DNA of 64,000 nt from Rhodoferax sp. Its GTDB lineage: Bacteria > Pseudomonadota > Gammaproteobacteria > Burkholderiales > Burkholderiaceae_C. Each line of letters starts with the position of its first letter. The stretch's first letter is position 1. The DNA lies in NCBI RefSeq assembly GCF_018780565.1, contig NZ_JADMJN010000003.1:1-64000 (forward strand), given 5' to 3'. The translations under genes were made by a program, and so were the position numbers. Below the pieces are notes generated by a model. It searched no databases, was not told the origin of the DNA, and worked only from the letters and a program-made list of their open reading frames with translations. Shown one piece after another: positions 55,461 through 64,000 of the stretch.

Positions 55461-56984
55461 ATGGCACTTTCCGGATTGATGAATCATGTTTGGCCGGGGT
55501 CTGTCAAGGCCAGGCTGGCCGCGATTTTCATGATTGCGACAACGACCTTGATGTGCGCCTTTGGCGGAGGATCCTATTACCTGACGCAACAGCGCTTGCA
55601 CCAGCAAAAGGAGGCCTTGAAAAGCCTGCTGCGCCAGCACCTGTCGCAGCCAGTGGCCAAGGCCTTGTGGGTGTTCGACCTGGATGGTTTGAATGCGGCG
55701 CTTGACGCCGAGCTGGGTGCCTCGGTGCTGGGCCTGGCGGTTTATGACGAACAAGGCAAACTTGTCTCGCAAAGAGGTGATCCCTTGCATTTTGTGCAGG
55801 GCGGTGTGGTGGGCAACGAAGAGGTGTTTTCATTCGACGTTCCACCGCAGAATGGCCGTGCGCTGGGCCGTATTCAGGTGAACTGGTCGGATGCCGAGTT
55901 GCGCAAGACACTGAGCGCAACGCTTTGGCTGGCGGTCGCGGAGGTCGTGGGCGCCAACCTGTTTCTGCTGGCCATTCTTTGGGTGGGTGTCGATAAACTT
56001 GTTTTTCAGCGAATCCTGTCATTGCAGCGGGCCTTGGACCATGCCGCGAGCCGTAGCGTGGCCGACGATATGACGGCGCTGCCGGTGACGCAAAAGGATG
56101 AGTTTGGCGCGATGTCCCGGAGCATCAACGCCATCACTGAGCGTCTGGGCGCTGAGCTGGATGCCGGGCGGGAGGCCGAGGAGGAGGCGCGTGCGGCCCT
56201 GTCCAATTTGCAGAGCGCCCAGGATGAGCTGGTCCGATCAGAAAAGATGGCCTCGCTGGGGCGCCTGGTAGCAGGCGTTTCACACGAACTCAACACCCCC
56301 ATTGGCAATATCGTGATGGTGGCGAGCACCCAGCAGGAAATCGCCGAGGAATTTGAGCGGACCATGGTTGCCGGGACAATGACACGCAGTGGCTTGACGG
56401 CCTATCTGTTGCAGTCAAGGGAAGGCGCGGAGTTGATGCTCAAAAGCGCCAACAAGGCCGCCGAGTTGATTCATAACTTCAAGCAAGTGGCGGTCGACCA
56501 GACCAGTGATCGCCTTCGGGAGTTCGACCTCGCCAGCCATATCGGTGAAGTGCTCTCCGTCCTGGGGCACCTGATAGCCAAAATGCCGCTGACCCTGTCT
56601 CTTGATCTGGAGCCAGGCATTGCGATGTACAGCTATCCCGGACCCATGGATCAGGTGCTGACCAACCTGGTCGTCAATGCCGTCAAGCATGGGTTTGATC
56701 AGGACCAGCCTGGCACCATTGCCATATCCGCGCAACGCCATGGTGAGTTGGCGCTCATTCAGGTTTCAGACAACGGCAAGGGGATCGATCCCCTGGACAT
56801 TGGCAAGATATTCGATCCGTTTTTTACAACCAAGATGGGGCAGGGCGGCACAGGTCTGGGGCTGCATATTTCGCACAACATGGTTTATGGGCCCCTGCGA
56901 GGTACCTTGTCGGTGGAAAGTACGCCGGGGCAGGGCACCACCTTCACGCTGGCGATACCGTGCCGACTGGCGCAAGTGTCCTGA
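55461..56984 (+). CDS. Membrane sensor histidine kinase
   Basis: A 507-residue sensor kinase. Membrane helix one is about 17-40, a periplasmic part of about 115 residues follows, then helix two, a HAMP-like segment, a coiled coil and the HisKA-like phosphoacceptor His275 in VAGVSHELNTPIGN. The ATPase boxes are NLVVNAVKHGF (N), DNGKGID (G1) and GQGGTGLGLHI (G2). The TTG at 55449 is possible but the ATG at 55461 is preferred. No response regulator gene is adjacent, so it is an orphan kinase here; the binding-protein gene upstream may sense its ligand. Confidence 0.88.
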   Translation: MALSGLMNHVWPGSVKARLAAIFMIATTTLMCAFGGGSYYLTQQRLHQQKEALKSLLRQHLSQPVAKALWVFDLDGLNAALDAELGASVLGLAVYDEQGKLVSQRGDPLHFVQGGVVGNEEVFSFDVPPQNGRALGRIQVNWSDAELRKTLSATLWLAVAEVVGANLFLLAILWVGVDKLVFQRILSLQRALDHAASRSVADDMTALPVTQKDEFGAMSRSINAITERLGAELDAGREAEEEARAALSNLQSAQDELVRSEKMASLGRLVAGVSHELNTPIGNIVMVASTQQEIAEEFERTMVAGTMTRSGLTAYLLQSREGAELMLKSANKAAELIHNFKQVAVDQTSDRLREFDLASHIGEVLSVLGHLIAKMPLTLSLDLEPGIAMYSYPGPMDQVLTNLVVNAVKHGFDQDQPGTIAISAQRHGELALIQVSDNGKGIDPLDIGKIFDPFFTTKMGQGGTGLGLHISHNMVYGPLRGTLSVESTPGQGTTFTLAIPCRLAQVS

Positions 56985-56989
56985 TTCGC

Positions 56990-57442
56990 CTATGTCTTCC
57001 TGATTCGACCGAACTTGAGTATGCGGGTCGCCAGAAGCGTTTCGGTCAAAAAGCACATCAGAGCCAGCAAAAAACAGCTGACCCCGGCCAGGAAGCAAAT
57101 CGTTGCTACGCGCAGAATTTGCATTTCAGTGGTTTCGCCAATGAACAGCGCCACGATGGTCAGGCCGATCAACAGGGCACAGAAGGTCAGCAACGCAATG
57201 CTGGCGTTCACCAGCCATCCCCTGCGGCGCAGTTGAGCGAGTTCATCGTAAGCCGGGTTCACGTCAGCCTGCGCCGCTGCGGTCTCAATGCGGTCTTCCA
57301 GAATCCGGGCCCGGTCAATGATGCGCGCCAGCCGTCCCGCGACCGTGCCAATCATGCCGGAGACGGCCGTCAGCAAGAAGACGGGGGCCACCGCGAGCTG
57401 GATGCCGTGGGTGACGGTGTCAAGATCAATGGCAAAAAACAT
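56990..57442 (-). CDS. DUF2721 membrane protein
   Basis: A 150-residue integral membrane protein with three hydrophobic segments. AVAPVFLLTAVSGMIGTVAGRLARIIDRAR is the DUF2721 hallmark, followed by a charged middle and two more helices. Function unknown. The ATG at 57442 has GGAG five bases ahead and is chosen over a longer start. Convergent with the histidine kinase gene. Confidence 0.85.
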   Translation of the reverse strand: MFFAIDLDTVTHGIQLAVAPVFLLTAVSGMIGTVAGRLARIIDRARILEDRIETAAAQADVNPAYDELAQLRRRGWLVNASIALLTFCALLIGLTIVALFIGETTEMQILRVATICFLAGVSCFLLALMCFLTETLLATRILKFGRIRKT

Positions 57443-57530
57443 GAAAACTCCAGGGGGCACAGCTCACGCGCTGCAGCCTGCATTGTCGTGCGGAACCGGT
57501 TCCGGCAAGCGGTGTCCCATGGGCCGGTGC

Positions 57531-58376
57531 CTAAGCTTTGCGAACCTGCAAAAGCGCAGCGGCGACTTCTGCGAAACCCGTGCCCCGCTCTGATGGGGTG
57601 ATATAGCGCGGGTGGTGGGTCAGTTCCGCCTCAAAGCGGCGGATGTTGGCCACCCCCACACTGTGGGGGAAGTGCTCGAACATCAACTGGTCGTTGGTGG
57701 AGTCGCCCACGTAAACCCAGCGCGTCAATTCGGTATCCAGATCGCGAGCAAACAGCTCGCGCACGATCCAGCGGGCACCTTCAAATTTGTTGTGGGCGCC
57801 GTACCAGCCGTTGATGTGAATGCTGCTGACCGTGGCGCTCATGCCCGCACGCTGCATCAGTGCCACCACCTGGGCAATCCGGGCCGGTGGCAGATGTGTG
57901 AATTCGCTGTGGTCGATGGCAATGTCAGTTTCGCGTCCGGATGAGTCTCTTGAGAGCCGGGCGCCCGGCACTTCGCGCAGCACCTGCGTTGCCACCTCCT
58001 GCATTCGCGCGAAGTTGGCCGCACGCGTGGCAGTATCCTGTTGATATAGTTTTGATAGCTCCCCAGGCATATTCCACGAAGGCTGAGGACTGTTTTTATT
58101 CAAGGAAAAGGCGACTGCACCGTTTTCCGCCACGATCGCATCGACCGGCCAGGGCGCAATGCCACGCGCCGCATCACCGCGTGCAAAGGGCTCGCTCCAG
58201 CCAATCGGGCGGCCGGTGATTGGGATCACATGCAGGCCCGAGCTCTTGAGTTGCCCCAGTGCCTGCAACGCATCCGGGGTGATGGCGCCCTCGGTGGTCA
58301 GCGTATCGTCGATGTCGGTGAACACGCCCACGATGTTGCGGCGGTCAGCGGCAGGCCACGAGGTCAGGGGCAGCAT
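57531..58376 (-). CDS. HAD-IIB family phosphatase
   Basis: A 281-residue HAD hydrolase of the Cof/mannosyl-3-phosphoglycerate or sucrose-phosphate phosphatase type. The nucleophile motif FTDIDDTLT carries Asp21 and Asp23, TGRP follows, and the metal site is VYVGDSTNDQLMFEHF. The substrate is not certain. A mini-element copy (58041-58090) adds the stretch PQPSWNMPGELSKLYQQ to the middle. It begins exactly where prfC ends, so the two are coupled. Confidence 0.85.
   Translation of the reverse strand: MLPLTSWPAADRRNIVGVFTDIDDTLTTEGAITPDALQALGQLKSSGLHVIPITGRPIGWSEPFARGDAARGIAPWPVDAIVAENGAVAFSLNKNSPQPSWNMPGELSKLYQQDTATRAANFARMQEVATQVLREVPGARLSRDSSGRETDIAIDHSEFTHLPPARIAQVVALMQRAGMSATVSSIHINGWYGAHNKFEGARWIVRELFARDLDTELTRWVYVGDSTNDQLMFEHFPHSVGVANIRRFEAELTHHPRYITPSERGTGFAEVAAALLQVRKA
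58041..58090 (+). repeat. Palindromic mini-element inside the HAD phosphatase gene
   Basis: ATAGC after a TTTTG stretch, exactly 21 nt with GCATATT in the middle, then GGCTGAGGA. Its tail matches the 35219 copy (GCATATT and GGCTGGAGG) base for base at the same spacing. It lies antisense to the gene and is translated in frame. Confidence 0.75.
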
Positions 58377-60008
58377 CTAGCCCGCTGACTGCAGCGCCAA
58401 GCCCGCATGCTCGCGCAGCGGATGGAAATGAATTTTGGGAAAGCGCTCCTGCGCCAGTCGCACGTCGTAGGGGCTGGTGCACAGATAGGCCAGTGTGTCG
58501 GCCGCATCGCGTGCCATGCGCATGGGGTAGGCGTCGCAGAAGGCTTTTAATTCCTGCGGCGTGTCGGCGGTAATCCAGCGCGCGCCGGTGTACTGGCTGC
58601 CCTCCAAACGGATGTCGGCGTCGTATTCGCCTTTGAGGCGGTGCTGCACCACTTCAAACTGCAACTGGCCGACGGCGCCCAGCAGCATGTTGCCGCCCAC
58701 CTCGGGGCGAAATACCTGGATGGCACCTTCTTCACCCAGTTGCGCCAGGCCTTGCTGCAGTTGCTTGGTACGCAAGGGGTTCTTCAGTACCACCGTCATG
58801 AACAGCTCGGGCGCAAAGAAAGGCAGGCCGGTGTACATCAGGTTCACGCTGCCGTCCGTGATGGTGTCGCCCAACTGCACTCCGCCGTGGGTGGTGAAGC
58901 CCACGATGTCGCCGGCATAGGCTTCTTCCACCGCTTCGCGGCGTTGGCTCATGAAGGTCACCACGCTGGTGGGACGCAGTTCTTTGCTGGTGCGCATGAC
59001 TTTGAGCTTCATGCCCGGCGTGTACTTGCCCGAGGCCATGCGCACAAAGGCAATGCGGTCGCGGTGGTTGGCGTCCATATTGGCCTGCACCTTGAACACC
59101 ACGCCGGAGAAAGCATCGTCTTCCGGCTGGATGACCTTGACCACGGGCTGGCGGTTGACGATGGCCGTGCTGGTGCGGGGCTGAGGGCTGGGGGCCAGAT
59201 CCACCAGCGCGTCCAGTACCTCCATCACGCCAAAGTTGTTCACGCCCGAACCAAAAAACACCGGTGTCTGCTTGCCGGCCAGAAAAGCGGCATGGTCCCA
59301 GGTGGGGGAGGCGCCGGTGGCCAGTTCCATGCTTTCCATGGCCGTGGTCCATTCGTGGCCAAAGCGCTTTTCCAGCGCTTGCGGGTCGCTCAGCGGCATG
59401 GACTCGAAATCCTGCGGGCGACGGTCCTTGCCGCCATCAAACACCGTCATCATCTGCGTACGCAGGTTCACGATACCGCCGAAAGTCTTGCCCTGGCCCA
59501 CGGGCCAGGTCATGGGCACGCAGGGCATGCCCAGCTCACGTTCGATCTCGTCCAGAATGTCCAGCGGCTCGCGCACCTCGCGGTCCATCTTGTTGACAAA
59601 GGTGATGATGGGCGTATCGCGTTGGCGGCACACCTCGATCAGACGGCGGGTCTGCGCCTCCACGCCGTTGGCCGCGTCAATCACCATCAGCGCTGAGTCC
59701 ACGGCAGTCAGGACGCGGTAGGTGTCCTCCGAGAAGTCCTTGTGTCCGGGCGTGTCCAGCAGGTTGATCACATGGTCGCGGTAAACCATCTGCATCACGG
59801 AGGACGCCACCGAAATGCCGCGCTGCTTCTCGATCTCCATCCAGTCGCTGGTGGCATGGCGCGTGGCCTTGCGTGCCTTGACCGAGCCGGCAATCTGGAT
59901 CGCGCCCGAAAACAGCAACAGCTTTTCGGTCAAGGTGGTCTTGCCTGCGTCAGGGTGGGAGATGATGGCAAAGGTGCGACGGCGCCTTGTTTCGGCTTGA
60001 TAAGACAT
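58377..60008 (-). CDS. prfC: Peptide chain release factor 3
   Basis: A 543-residue GTPase that removes RF1/RF2 from the ribosome. The P loop is HPDAGKTTLTEKLL, followed by QRGISVASSVMQM, DTPGHKDFSEDTYR and NKMD. The ATG at 60008 gives MSYQAETRRRRTFAIISHP, the family start; the frame continues upstream to 60194 but this would reach into the ahcY leader region. Divergent from the ahcY riboswitch. Followed without gap by the HAD gene. Confidence 0.95.
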   Translation of the reverse strand: MSYQAETRRRRTFAIISHPDAGKTTLTEKLLLFSGAIQIAGSVKARKATRHATSDWMEIEKQRGISVASSVMQMVYRDHVINLLDTPGHKDFSEDTYRVLTAVDSALMVIDAANGVEAQTRRLIEVCRQRDTPIITFVNKMDREVREPLDILDEIERELGMPCVPMTWPVGQGKTFGGIVNLRTQMMTVFDGGKDRRPQDFESMPLSDPQALEKRFGHEWTTAMESMELATGASPTWDHAAFLAGKQTPVFFGSGVNNFGVMEVLDALVDLAPSPQPRTSTAIVNRQPVVKVIQPEDDAFSGVVFKVQANMDANHRDRIAFVRMASGKYTPGMKLKVMRTSKELRPTSVVTFMSQRREAVEEAYAGDIVGFTTHGGVQLGDTITDGSVNLMYTGLPFFAPELFMTVVLKNPLRTKQLQQGLAQLGEEGAIQVFRPEVGGNMLLGAVGQLQFEVVQHRLKGEYDADIRLEGSQYTGARWITADTPQELKAFCDAYPMRMARDAADTLAYLCTSPYDVRLAQERFPKIHFHPLREHAGLALQSAG

Positions 60009-60105
60009 GAGTTTGAGCTGGATGCGACGGTTTAGCGCGTCTTCGGGGCGACGCTGGCGCGGGCCCATAGACAAGGAAAGTCTGGAAAAGGTAGAATTAT
60101 CGCCT

Positions 60106-60192
60106 TCCGAGGAGCGTTGCAGTTCACACAGGGTGAACGAGGCTCGGACCGCGTGGTCAGGACCAGTACCTGCCACCGCATCAACCGCGCTC
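60106..60192 (+). promoter_or_regulatory. SAH riboswitch (ahcY leader)
   Basis: The S-adenosylhomocysteine riboswitch fold is readable. P1 TCCGAG (60106-60111) pairs with CTCGGA (60143-60148). A hairpin GTTCAC (60122-60127) with GTGAAC (60133-60138) sits inside. A stem GTGG plus CAGG (bulged T) pairs with CCTG plus CCAC (60153-60176). A pseudoknot GAGCG (60112-60116) pairs with CGCTC (60188-60192). The GGAGCGTTGC core is the known consensus. It lies 85 bp before ahcY and should turn expression on when SAH builds up. Confidence 0.93.
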
Positions 60193-60276
60193 ACCCACTG
60201 CTCTGTGAGGTGAGTCTTTCCCCAAAGTTACTCCCGCACAGACAGTGGTTTTCAAAAATACTTTTTGGAGTTACCC

Positions 60277-61722
60277 ATGAGCGTGCTGAAACCCGTCAAA
60301 GATCAAGATTACGTCATTGCCGACCTGGCCCTGGCCCCCTGGGGTCGCAAAGAACTCAACATTGCCCAGACTGAAATGCCCGGTTTGATGGCGATTCGTG
60401 AAGAATTCGCCAAAGCGCAGCCGCTCAAGGGCGCGCGTATCACCGGCTCCCTGCACATGACCATTCAGACCGGCGTGCTGGTCGAGACCCTGCAGGCCTT
60501 GGGTGCGCAGGTGCGCTGGGCTTCGTGCAACATTTTTTCCACCCAGGACCACGCCGCCGCCGCCCTGGTGGCGGCCGGTACGCCTGTGTTTGCCTACAAA
60601 GGCGAAAACCTGGTGGACTATTGGGACTACACCCACCGCATCTTCGAATTCGGCCCCAAAGGCTCCAAGACCGAAGGCCCGAACATGATTCTGGACGATG
60701 GCGGCGATGCCACTTTGCTGATGCACCTGGGTGCCAAGGCCGAGAAAGACATCAAAGTCCTGTCCAAGCCTGGCAGCGAAGAAGAAATCTGCCTGTTCAA
60801 CAGCATCAAGGCCAAGCTCAAGGTCGACCCCACCTGGTACAGCCGCCGCCTGAAGAACATCATCGGCGTCACCGAAGAAACCACCACCGGCGTGATGCGT
60901 CTGGAAGAAATGTCGGCCAAGGGTACGCTGGCCTTCCGCGCCATCAACGTGAACGACTCGGTGACCAAGAGCAAGTTCGACAACCTGTACGGTTGCCGCG
61001 AGTCTTTGGTCGATGCCATCAAGCGCGCTACCGACGTGATGATCGCGGGCAAGGTTGCCGTGGTCGCCGGTTATGGCGACGTGGGCAAGGGTTCCGCGCA
61101 GGCCCTGCGCGCCTTGAGCGCCCAGGTCTGGGTCACCGAAATTGATCCTATCAACGCCCTGCAAGCGGCCATGGAAGGCTACAAGGTTGTCACCATGGAA
61201 TACGCAGCCGACAAGGCCGACATTTTCGTGACCGCCACCGGCAACAAGAACGTCATCAATTACAAGCACATGGAGGCCATGAAAGACCAGGCCATCGTTT
61301 GCAACATTGGTCACTTTGACAATGAAATCGACGTCGCCTCGCTGGAAAAACTGAAGTGGGAAGAGATCAAGCCTCAGGTGGATCACGTGATTTTCCCAGC
61401 CAAGGGCAAGAAGCCCGCGAAGCGCATCATTCTGCTGGCCAAGGGCCGTTTGGTGAACCTGGGTTGCGGTACTGGCCACCCCAGCTTTGTCATGTCGTCC
61501 AGCTTTGCGAACCAGACGATCGCCCAGATCGAGCTGTTCACCAAGCCCAAGGAATACAAAAATGGCAAGGTTTATGTGCTGCCCAAGCACCTGGACGAGA
61601 AGGTGGCGCGCTTGCACCTGAACAAGGTGGGCGCCATGTTGTCCGAATTGACCGCGGAGCAAGCTGCCTACCTTGGCGTGAACAAAGCTGGCCCGTACAA
61701 AAAGGACACCTACCGCTACTAA
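60277..61722 (+). CDS. ahcY: Adenosylhomocysteinase
   Basis: A 481-residue NAD-dependent enzyme that splits S-adenosylhomocysteine into homocysteine and adenosine, removing the inhibitor of methyl transfer. Motifs: [30 protein letters not shown], the NAD loop [15 protein letters not shown] and the C-terminal KKDTYRY. A TTGGAG ribosome site precedes the ATG. Controlled by the upstream riboswitch. Followed by tlyA after 13 nt. Confidence 0.97.
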   Translation: MSVLKPVKDQDYVIADLALAPWGRKELNIAQTEMPGLMAIREEFAKAQPLKGARITGSLHMTIQTGVLVETLQALGAQVRWASCNIFSTQDHAAAALVAAGTPVFAYKGENLVDYWDYTHRIFEFGPKGSKTEGPNMILDDGGDATLLMHLGAKAEKDIKVLSKPGSEEEICLFNSIKAKLKVDPTWYSRRLKNIIGVTEETTTGVMRLEEMSAKGTLAFRAINVNDSVTKSKFDNLYGCRESLVDAIKRATDVMIAGKVAVVAGYGDVGKGSAQALRALSAQVWVTEIDPINALQAAMEGYKVVTMEYAADKADIFVTATGNKNVINYKHMEAMKDQAIVCNIGHFDNEIDVASLEKLKWEEIKPQVDHVIFPAKGKKPAKRIILLAKGRLVNLGCGTGHPSFVMSSSFANQTIAQIELFTKPKEYKNGKVYVLPKHLDEKVARLHLNKVGAMLSELTAEQAAYLGVNKAGPYKKDTYRY

Positions 61723-61735
61723 GCGGTAACAACCG

Positions 61736-62593
61736 ATGCGTATAGACCAACTGCTGGTAGCCCGCGGCTTGGCGAGCACTCGCTCACAAGCGCAGCGGCT
61801 GATTGCCGACGGTGTGCAGTGGCATAAATTCAGCAGCGGCGGCGAGGAATGGAAAACCGTCACCAAAAACGGTGACGAAGTACCCGATGACGCCCCCGTG
61901 CGCTTGCTGAACGACGCCGAGGCACGTTACGTGTCCCGGGGTGGCCTGAAACTGGAGGCCGCCTTGAAACACGTCGGCTTGCCGGTGGCGGGCTTGGCCT
62001 GTCTGGATGTGGGGCAATCCACGGGTGGTTTCACCGATTGCCTGCTGAAGCACGGTGCCAGGTCCGTGGTTGGCGTGGATGTGGGCAGTGCCCAATTGCA
62101 CCCCAGTTTGCGCGCTGATCCGCGCGTGCTGTGTGTCGAAAAGGTCAATGCGCGCGCACTGACAGCTTCTGATTTGATAGCGGCTTACGAAGACAGTACC
62201 GGGGCTGATGGGCAATTCAGCCTCGAAGAAGGCGAGCCTGACGACGAAGGTGAAGGTGCTCAAACGTCCGAGTTTGCGCCCGAGTTCGACCTCATCGTGG
62301 CTGACCTGTCCTTCATCTCGCAAACCCTGGTGCTGCCGGCTCTGGTGCCTTTGCTCAAGATGGGCGGCACCTTGCTCACTCTGGTTAAGCCGCAGTTTGA
62401 ACTGCAGCCGGGCCAGGTGGGCAAAGGCGGCATCGTCAAAGACGCCGCTTACTTCCCGCTGATCGAGCAACGCCTGCGTGAAGCCTGTACCGACCTCGCA
62501 CTGACGGTGACCGACTGGTTCGATTCGCCCATCGAAGGCGGCGACGGCAACCGCGAATTTTTCATCTGCGCCCGCAGACTGGACCCAACATGA
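61736..62593 (+). CDS. tlyA: TlyA family rRNA 2'-O-methyltransferase
   Basis: A 285-residue protein with an N-terminal S4 RNA-binding domain (MRIDQLLVARGLASTRSQAQ) and an FtsJ-like methyltransferase domain (CLDVGQSTGGFTDCLL; VADLSFISQTLVLPAL). TlyA methylates ribosomal RNA and is also linked to hemolysin activity in the older name. A charged insert follows the mini-element at 62165-62210 (about residues 144-182, EEGEPDDEGEG). It overlaps metF by 4 nt. Confidence 0.9.
   Translation: MRIDQLLVARGLASTRSQAQRLIADGVQWHKFSSGGEEWKTVTKNGDEVPDDAPVRLLNDAEARYVSRGGLKLEAALKHVGLPVAGLACLDVGQSTGGFTDCLLKHGARSVVGVDVGSAQLHPSLRADPRVLCVEKVNARALTASDLIAAYEDSTGADGQFSLEEGEPDDEGEGAQTSEFAPEFDLIVADLSFISQTLVLPALVPLLKMGGTLLTLVKPQFELQPGQVGKGGIVKDAAYFPLIEQRLREACTDLALTVTDWFDSPIEGGDGNREFFICARRLDPT
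62165..62210 (+). repeat. Palindromic mini-element inside tlyA
   Basis: GCTT, a T-rich spacer, ATAGC, exactly 21 nt and GGCTGATGG. It shares the ATAGC-21-GGCTG layout with 35219 and 58041 and is read in frame through the tlyA insert (ASDLIAAYEDSTGADG). Confidence 0.65.
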
Positions 62594-63444
62594 CCGTGAC
62601 TTCTCACACCCCTGTCAGCATTGAATTCTTTCCGCCCAAGACCCCGGAAGGTGTAGAAAAGCTGCGCGCTGTGCGCCAGCAGTTGTACGCTCTCCAGCCC
62701 GAGTTTTGCTCGGTCACCTTTGGTGCCGGTGGTTCCACGCAGGAAGGCACGTTCTCCACCGTGCGTGAAATCCTGGCCGAAGGCGTGCCGGCTGCGTCCC
62801 ACTTTTCATGCGTGGGGGCCACCAAAGCCACGGTGCGGGAGCAATTGACCGAACTCAAGGCCATGGGTGTGAAACGCCTGGTCGCCTTGCGAGGCGATCT
62901 CCCCAGCGGCTACGGCGCTGGCGGCGAGTTCCAATACGCCAGCGATCTGGTAGCCTTTATCCGGACGGAGACCGGAGATGACTTCCAGATCGAAGTGGCC
63001 GCTTACCCCGAGATTCATCCGCAAGCCAAATCCCCTGCCGCAGACCTGCAGGCCTTCGCTGCCAAAGTCAGGGCTGGCGCCAATTCCGCCATCACCCAGT
63101 ACTTTTACAACGCCGACGCCTACTTTCGCTTTGTGGAGGAAGTCGATGCGATGGGGCTGGCTATTCCGGTCGTGCCTGGCATCATGCCCATCACCAGTTC
63201 CACCCAGCTCATGCGTTTCAGTGACGCCTGCGGTGCCGAAATTCCCCGCTGGATTCGCCTGCGCCTGCAGAGTTTGGGGGACGACATCGCCTCCATCAAA
63301 GCCTTCGGTCTGGATGTGGTCACTGATTTGTGCGAACAGCTTCGCGCCGGTGGCGCTCCCGGTCTGCATTTCTATGCCATGAACCAGAGCGTGGCGACGC
63401 TGGCAATCTGCAAACGACTCGGTTTGCCCGGCTCAGCGCGTTAA
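62590..63444 (+). CDS. metF: 5,10-methylenetetrahydrofolate reductase
   Basis: A 284-residue FAD enzyme of the methyl cycle that makes 5-methyltetrahydrofolate for methionine synthesis. SIEFFPPKTPEG at the N terminus, SVTFGAGGSTQEGT, LVALRGDLPSG and QYFYNADAYF are diagnostic. It overlaps tlyA by 4 nt and is the last gene of the ahcY-tlyA-metF operon, so it is also under the SAH riboswitch. Terminator follows. Confidence 0.96.
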   Translation: MTVTSHTPVSIEFFPPKTPEGVEKLRAVRQQLYALQPEFCSVTFGAGGSTQEGTFSTVREILAEGVPAASHFSCVGATKATVREQLTELKAMGVKRLVALRGDLPSGYGAGGEFQYASDLVAFIRTETGDDFQIEVAAYPEIHPQAKSPAADLQAFAAKVRAGANSAITQYFYNADAYFRFVEEVDAMGLAIPVVPGIMPITSSTQLMRFSDACGAEIPRWIRLRLQSLGDDIASIKAFGLDVVTDLCEQLRAGGAPGLHFYAMNQSVATLAICKRLGLPGSAR

Positions 63445-63530
63445 AACTTGGGGGCGGTTCAACCGCTCTTGCGCTGGGGAATTGAGTGTTGGTAAATACT
63501 CTTTCTACGAAGCTCAACGTACCCAGACGT

Positions 63531-63558
63531 AAAAAAGCCCGCCGAAGCGGGCTTTTTT
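63531..63558. terminator. Bidirectional Rho-independent terminator
   Basis: GCCCGC pairs with GCGGGC around CGAA; six A residues precede and six T residues follow, so it can act on both strands. It separates metF from the convergent PEP-CTERM gene. Confidence 0.92.
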
Positions 63559-63585
63559 GAGTGTAAAAAGAACCGACAGTTCTAA

Positions 63586-64000
63586 TTAGACCGATTTGCG
63601 GCGACGTGCTGCAGCCAGACCCAAGAGGCCCAAGCCAACCAGGGCGAGGGATTCTGGTTCAGGGATCGAGTTGCCATCAAAGGTAGCCACGCCTGTCGCG
63701 TTCAGTGGCGAGCCACCGGGGAAGCGAGTGAACGAGCTGGAGAACAGCAAGTCAGCACCGTCCAACATCGCATTCGTATTGATGTTGCCAGCTGCCAATC
63801 CACCTGTCACATCCAGCAATCCACCGCCTTGGAGCAATGCTGGGAAGAAGTTGGTGCCGGTCAGGGTAATCAGGCTGTTACCGATAGAGTGACCCACCAA
63901 AGACAACCACAGCACGCCGTCGCCCGTATTGGCGGCTGTCATGTTCAGCCCACCATTTGTCTCAGGTGTAGAGTCAACAAAAATTTGAACCACACCACCG
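63586..64000 (-). CDS. PEP-CTERM sorting domain protein (N terminus outside window)
   Basis: At least 138 codons open to the right edge; the true start lies beyond the window. The C terminus SIPEPESLALVGLGLLGLAA followed by RRRKS is a PEP-CTERM signal for exosortase processing. The visible part is rich in Gly, Asn, Thr and Leu, typical of such surface proteins. Function unknown. The GTG near 63993 is internal, not a real start. Confidence 0.88.
   Translation of the reverse strand, partial: GGVVQIFVDSTPETNGGLNMTAANTGDGVLWLSLVGHSIGNSLITLTGTNFFPALLQGGGLLDVTGGLAAGNINTNAMLDGADLLFSSSFTRFPGGSPLNATGVATFDGNSIPEPESLALVGLGLLGLAAARRRKSV

Overview
The window looks like chromosome of a beta-proteobacterium of the order Burkholderiales, most likely family Comamonadaceae (Rhodoferax/Polaromonas-like). 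Supporting points are the high-GC, tightly packed gene style, a double-length UvrA, the order riboswitch-ahcY-tlyA-metF, the order corC-lnt-glyQ-glyS-(FkbM)-gmhB-plsC-ygjP-like, PEP-CTERM proteins, and a scattered family of about 45-50 bp elements with a GCTAT...ATAGC palindrome that I associate with this family. Genus is inference. No rRNA, tRNA, CRISPR array, transposase or prophage gene was found, and no gene-free stretch exceeds 300 bases.

Layout. 1-3503: a minus-strand lipid operon (FFLEELY-motif protein, fadD, MBL hydrolase) behind the terminator of a gene outside the window. 3572-6442: a Tat-signal protein, a GMC flavin oxidoreductase and a Crp/Fnr regulator. 6458-11319: an accessory minus-strand operon of a class III cyclase with TolB/TPR-like part, a vanadium-haloperoxidase/PAP2 enzyme with seven SGGY repeats, and a subtilisin-like protease. 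11400-13503: an EamA transporter, then a divergent pair made of a 65-residue protein of three repeats and a poorly characterised 260-residue protein. 13538-14727: hppD (tyrosine catabolism) with a possible coupled mini-ORF and an upstream inverted repeat.

14930-25722: housekeeping block: GNAT acetyltransferase, corC, lnt, glyQ, glyS (with an unusual insert), FkbM methyltransferase, gmhB, plsC, YgjP-like metallopeptidase and an MgtC/DUF4010 membrane protein. 25723-26571 is a PEP-CTERM protein. 26849-45189 is centred on leucine/isovalerate and acyl-CoA breakdown: a LiuR-like MerR regulator with a perfect 22-bp palindrome, thioesterase, isovaleryl-CoA dehydrogenase, thiolase, a second acyl-CoA dehydrogenase, both methylcrotonyl-CoA carboxylase subunits and HMG-CoA lyase. 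Carbonic anhydrase, aceK, an M20 peptidase, a degenerate HD-GYP protein, a HAD phosphatase, an AraC regulator and ghrA are interspersed. The methylglutaconyl-CoA hydratase step is not encoded here.

45191-48748: DUF1289 protein, DsbA-like isomerase, MHS-type transporter with a large extra loop, and two small conserved-looking proteins. 48817-54657: the 1946-residue tandem UvrA. 54700-60008: a periplasmic binding-protein-like gene, an orphan histidine kinase, DUF2721 membrane protein, HAD phosphatase and prfC. 60106-63444: SAH riboswitch, ahcY, tlyA and metF, the methyl cycle. The window closes with a bidirectional terminator and the C-terminal part of a second PEP-CTERM protein.

Strongest candidates for something new: the tripeat small protein plus its partner (12471-13479), the cyclase/haloperoxidase/subtilase operon with tandem SGGY repeats, and the palindromic mini-element family that sits in frame inside at least five genes and in one case supplies a ribosome binding site.
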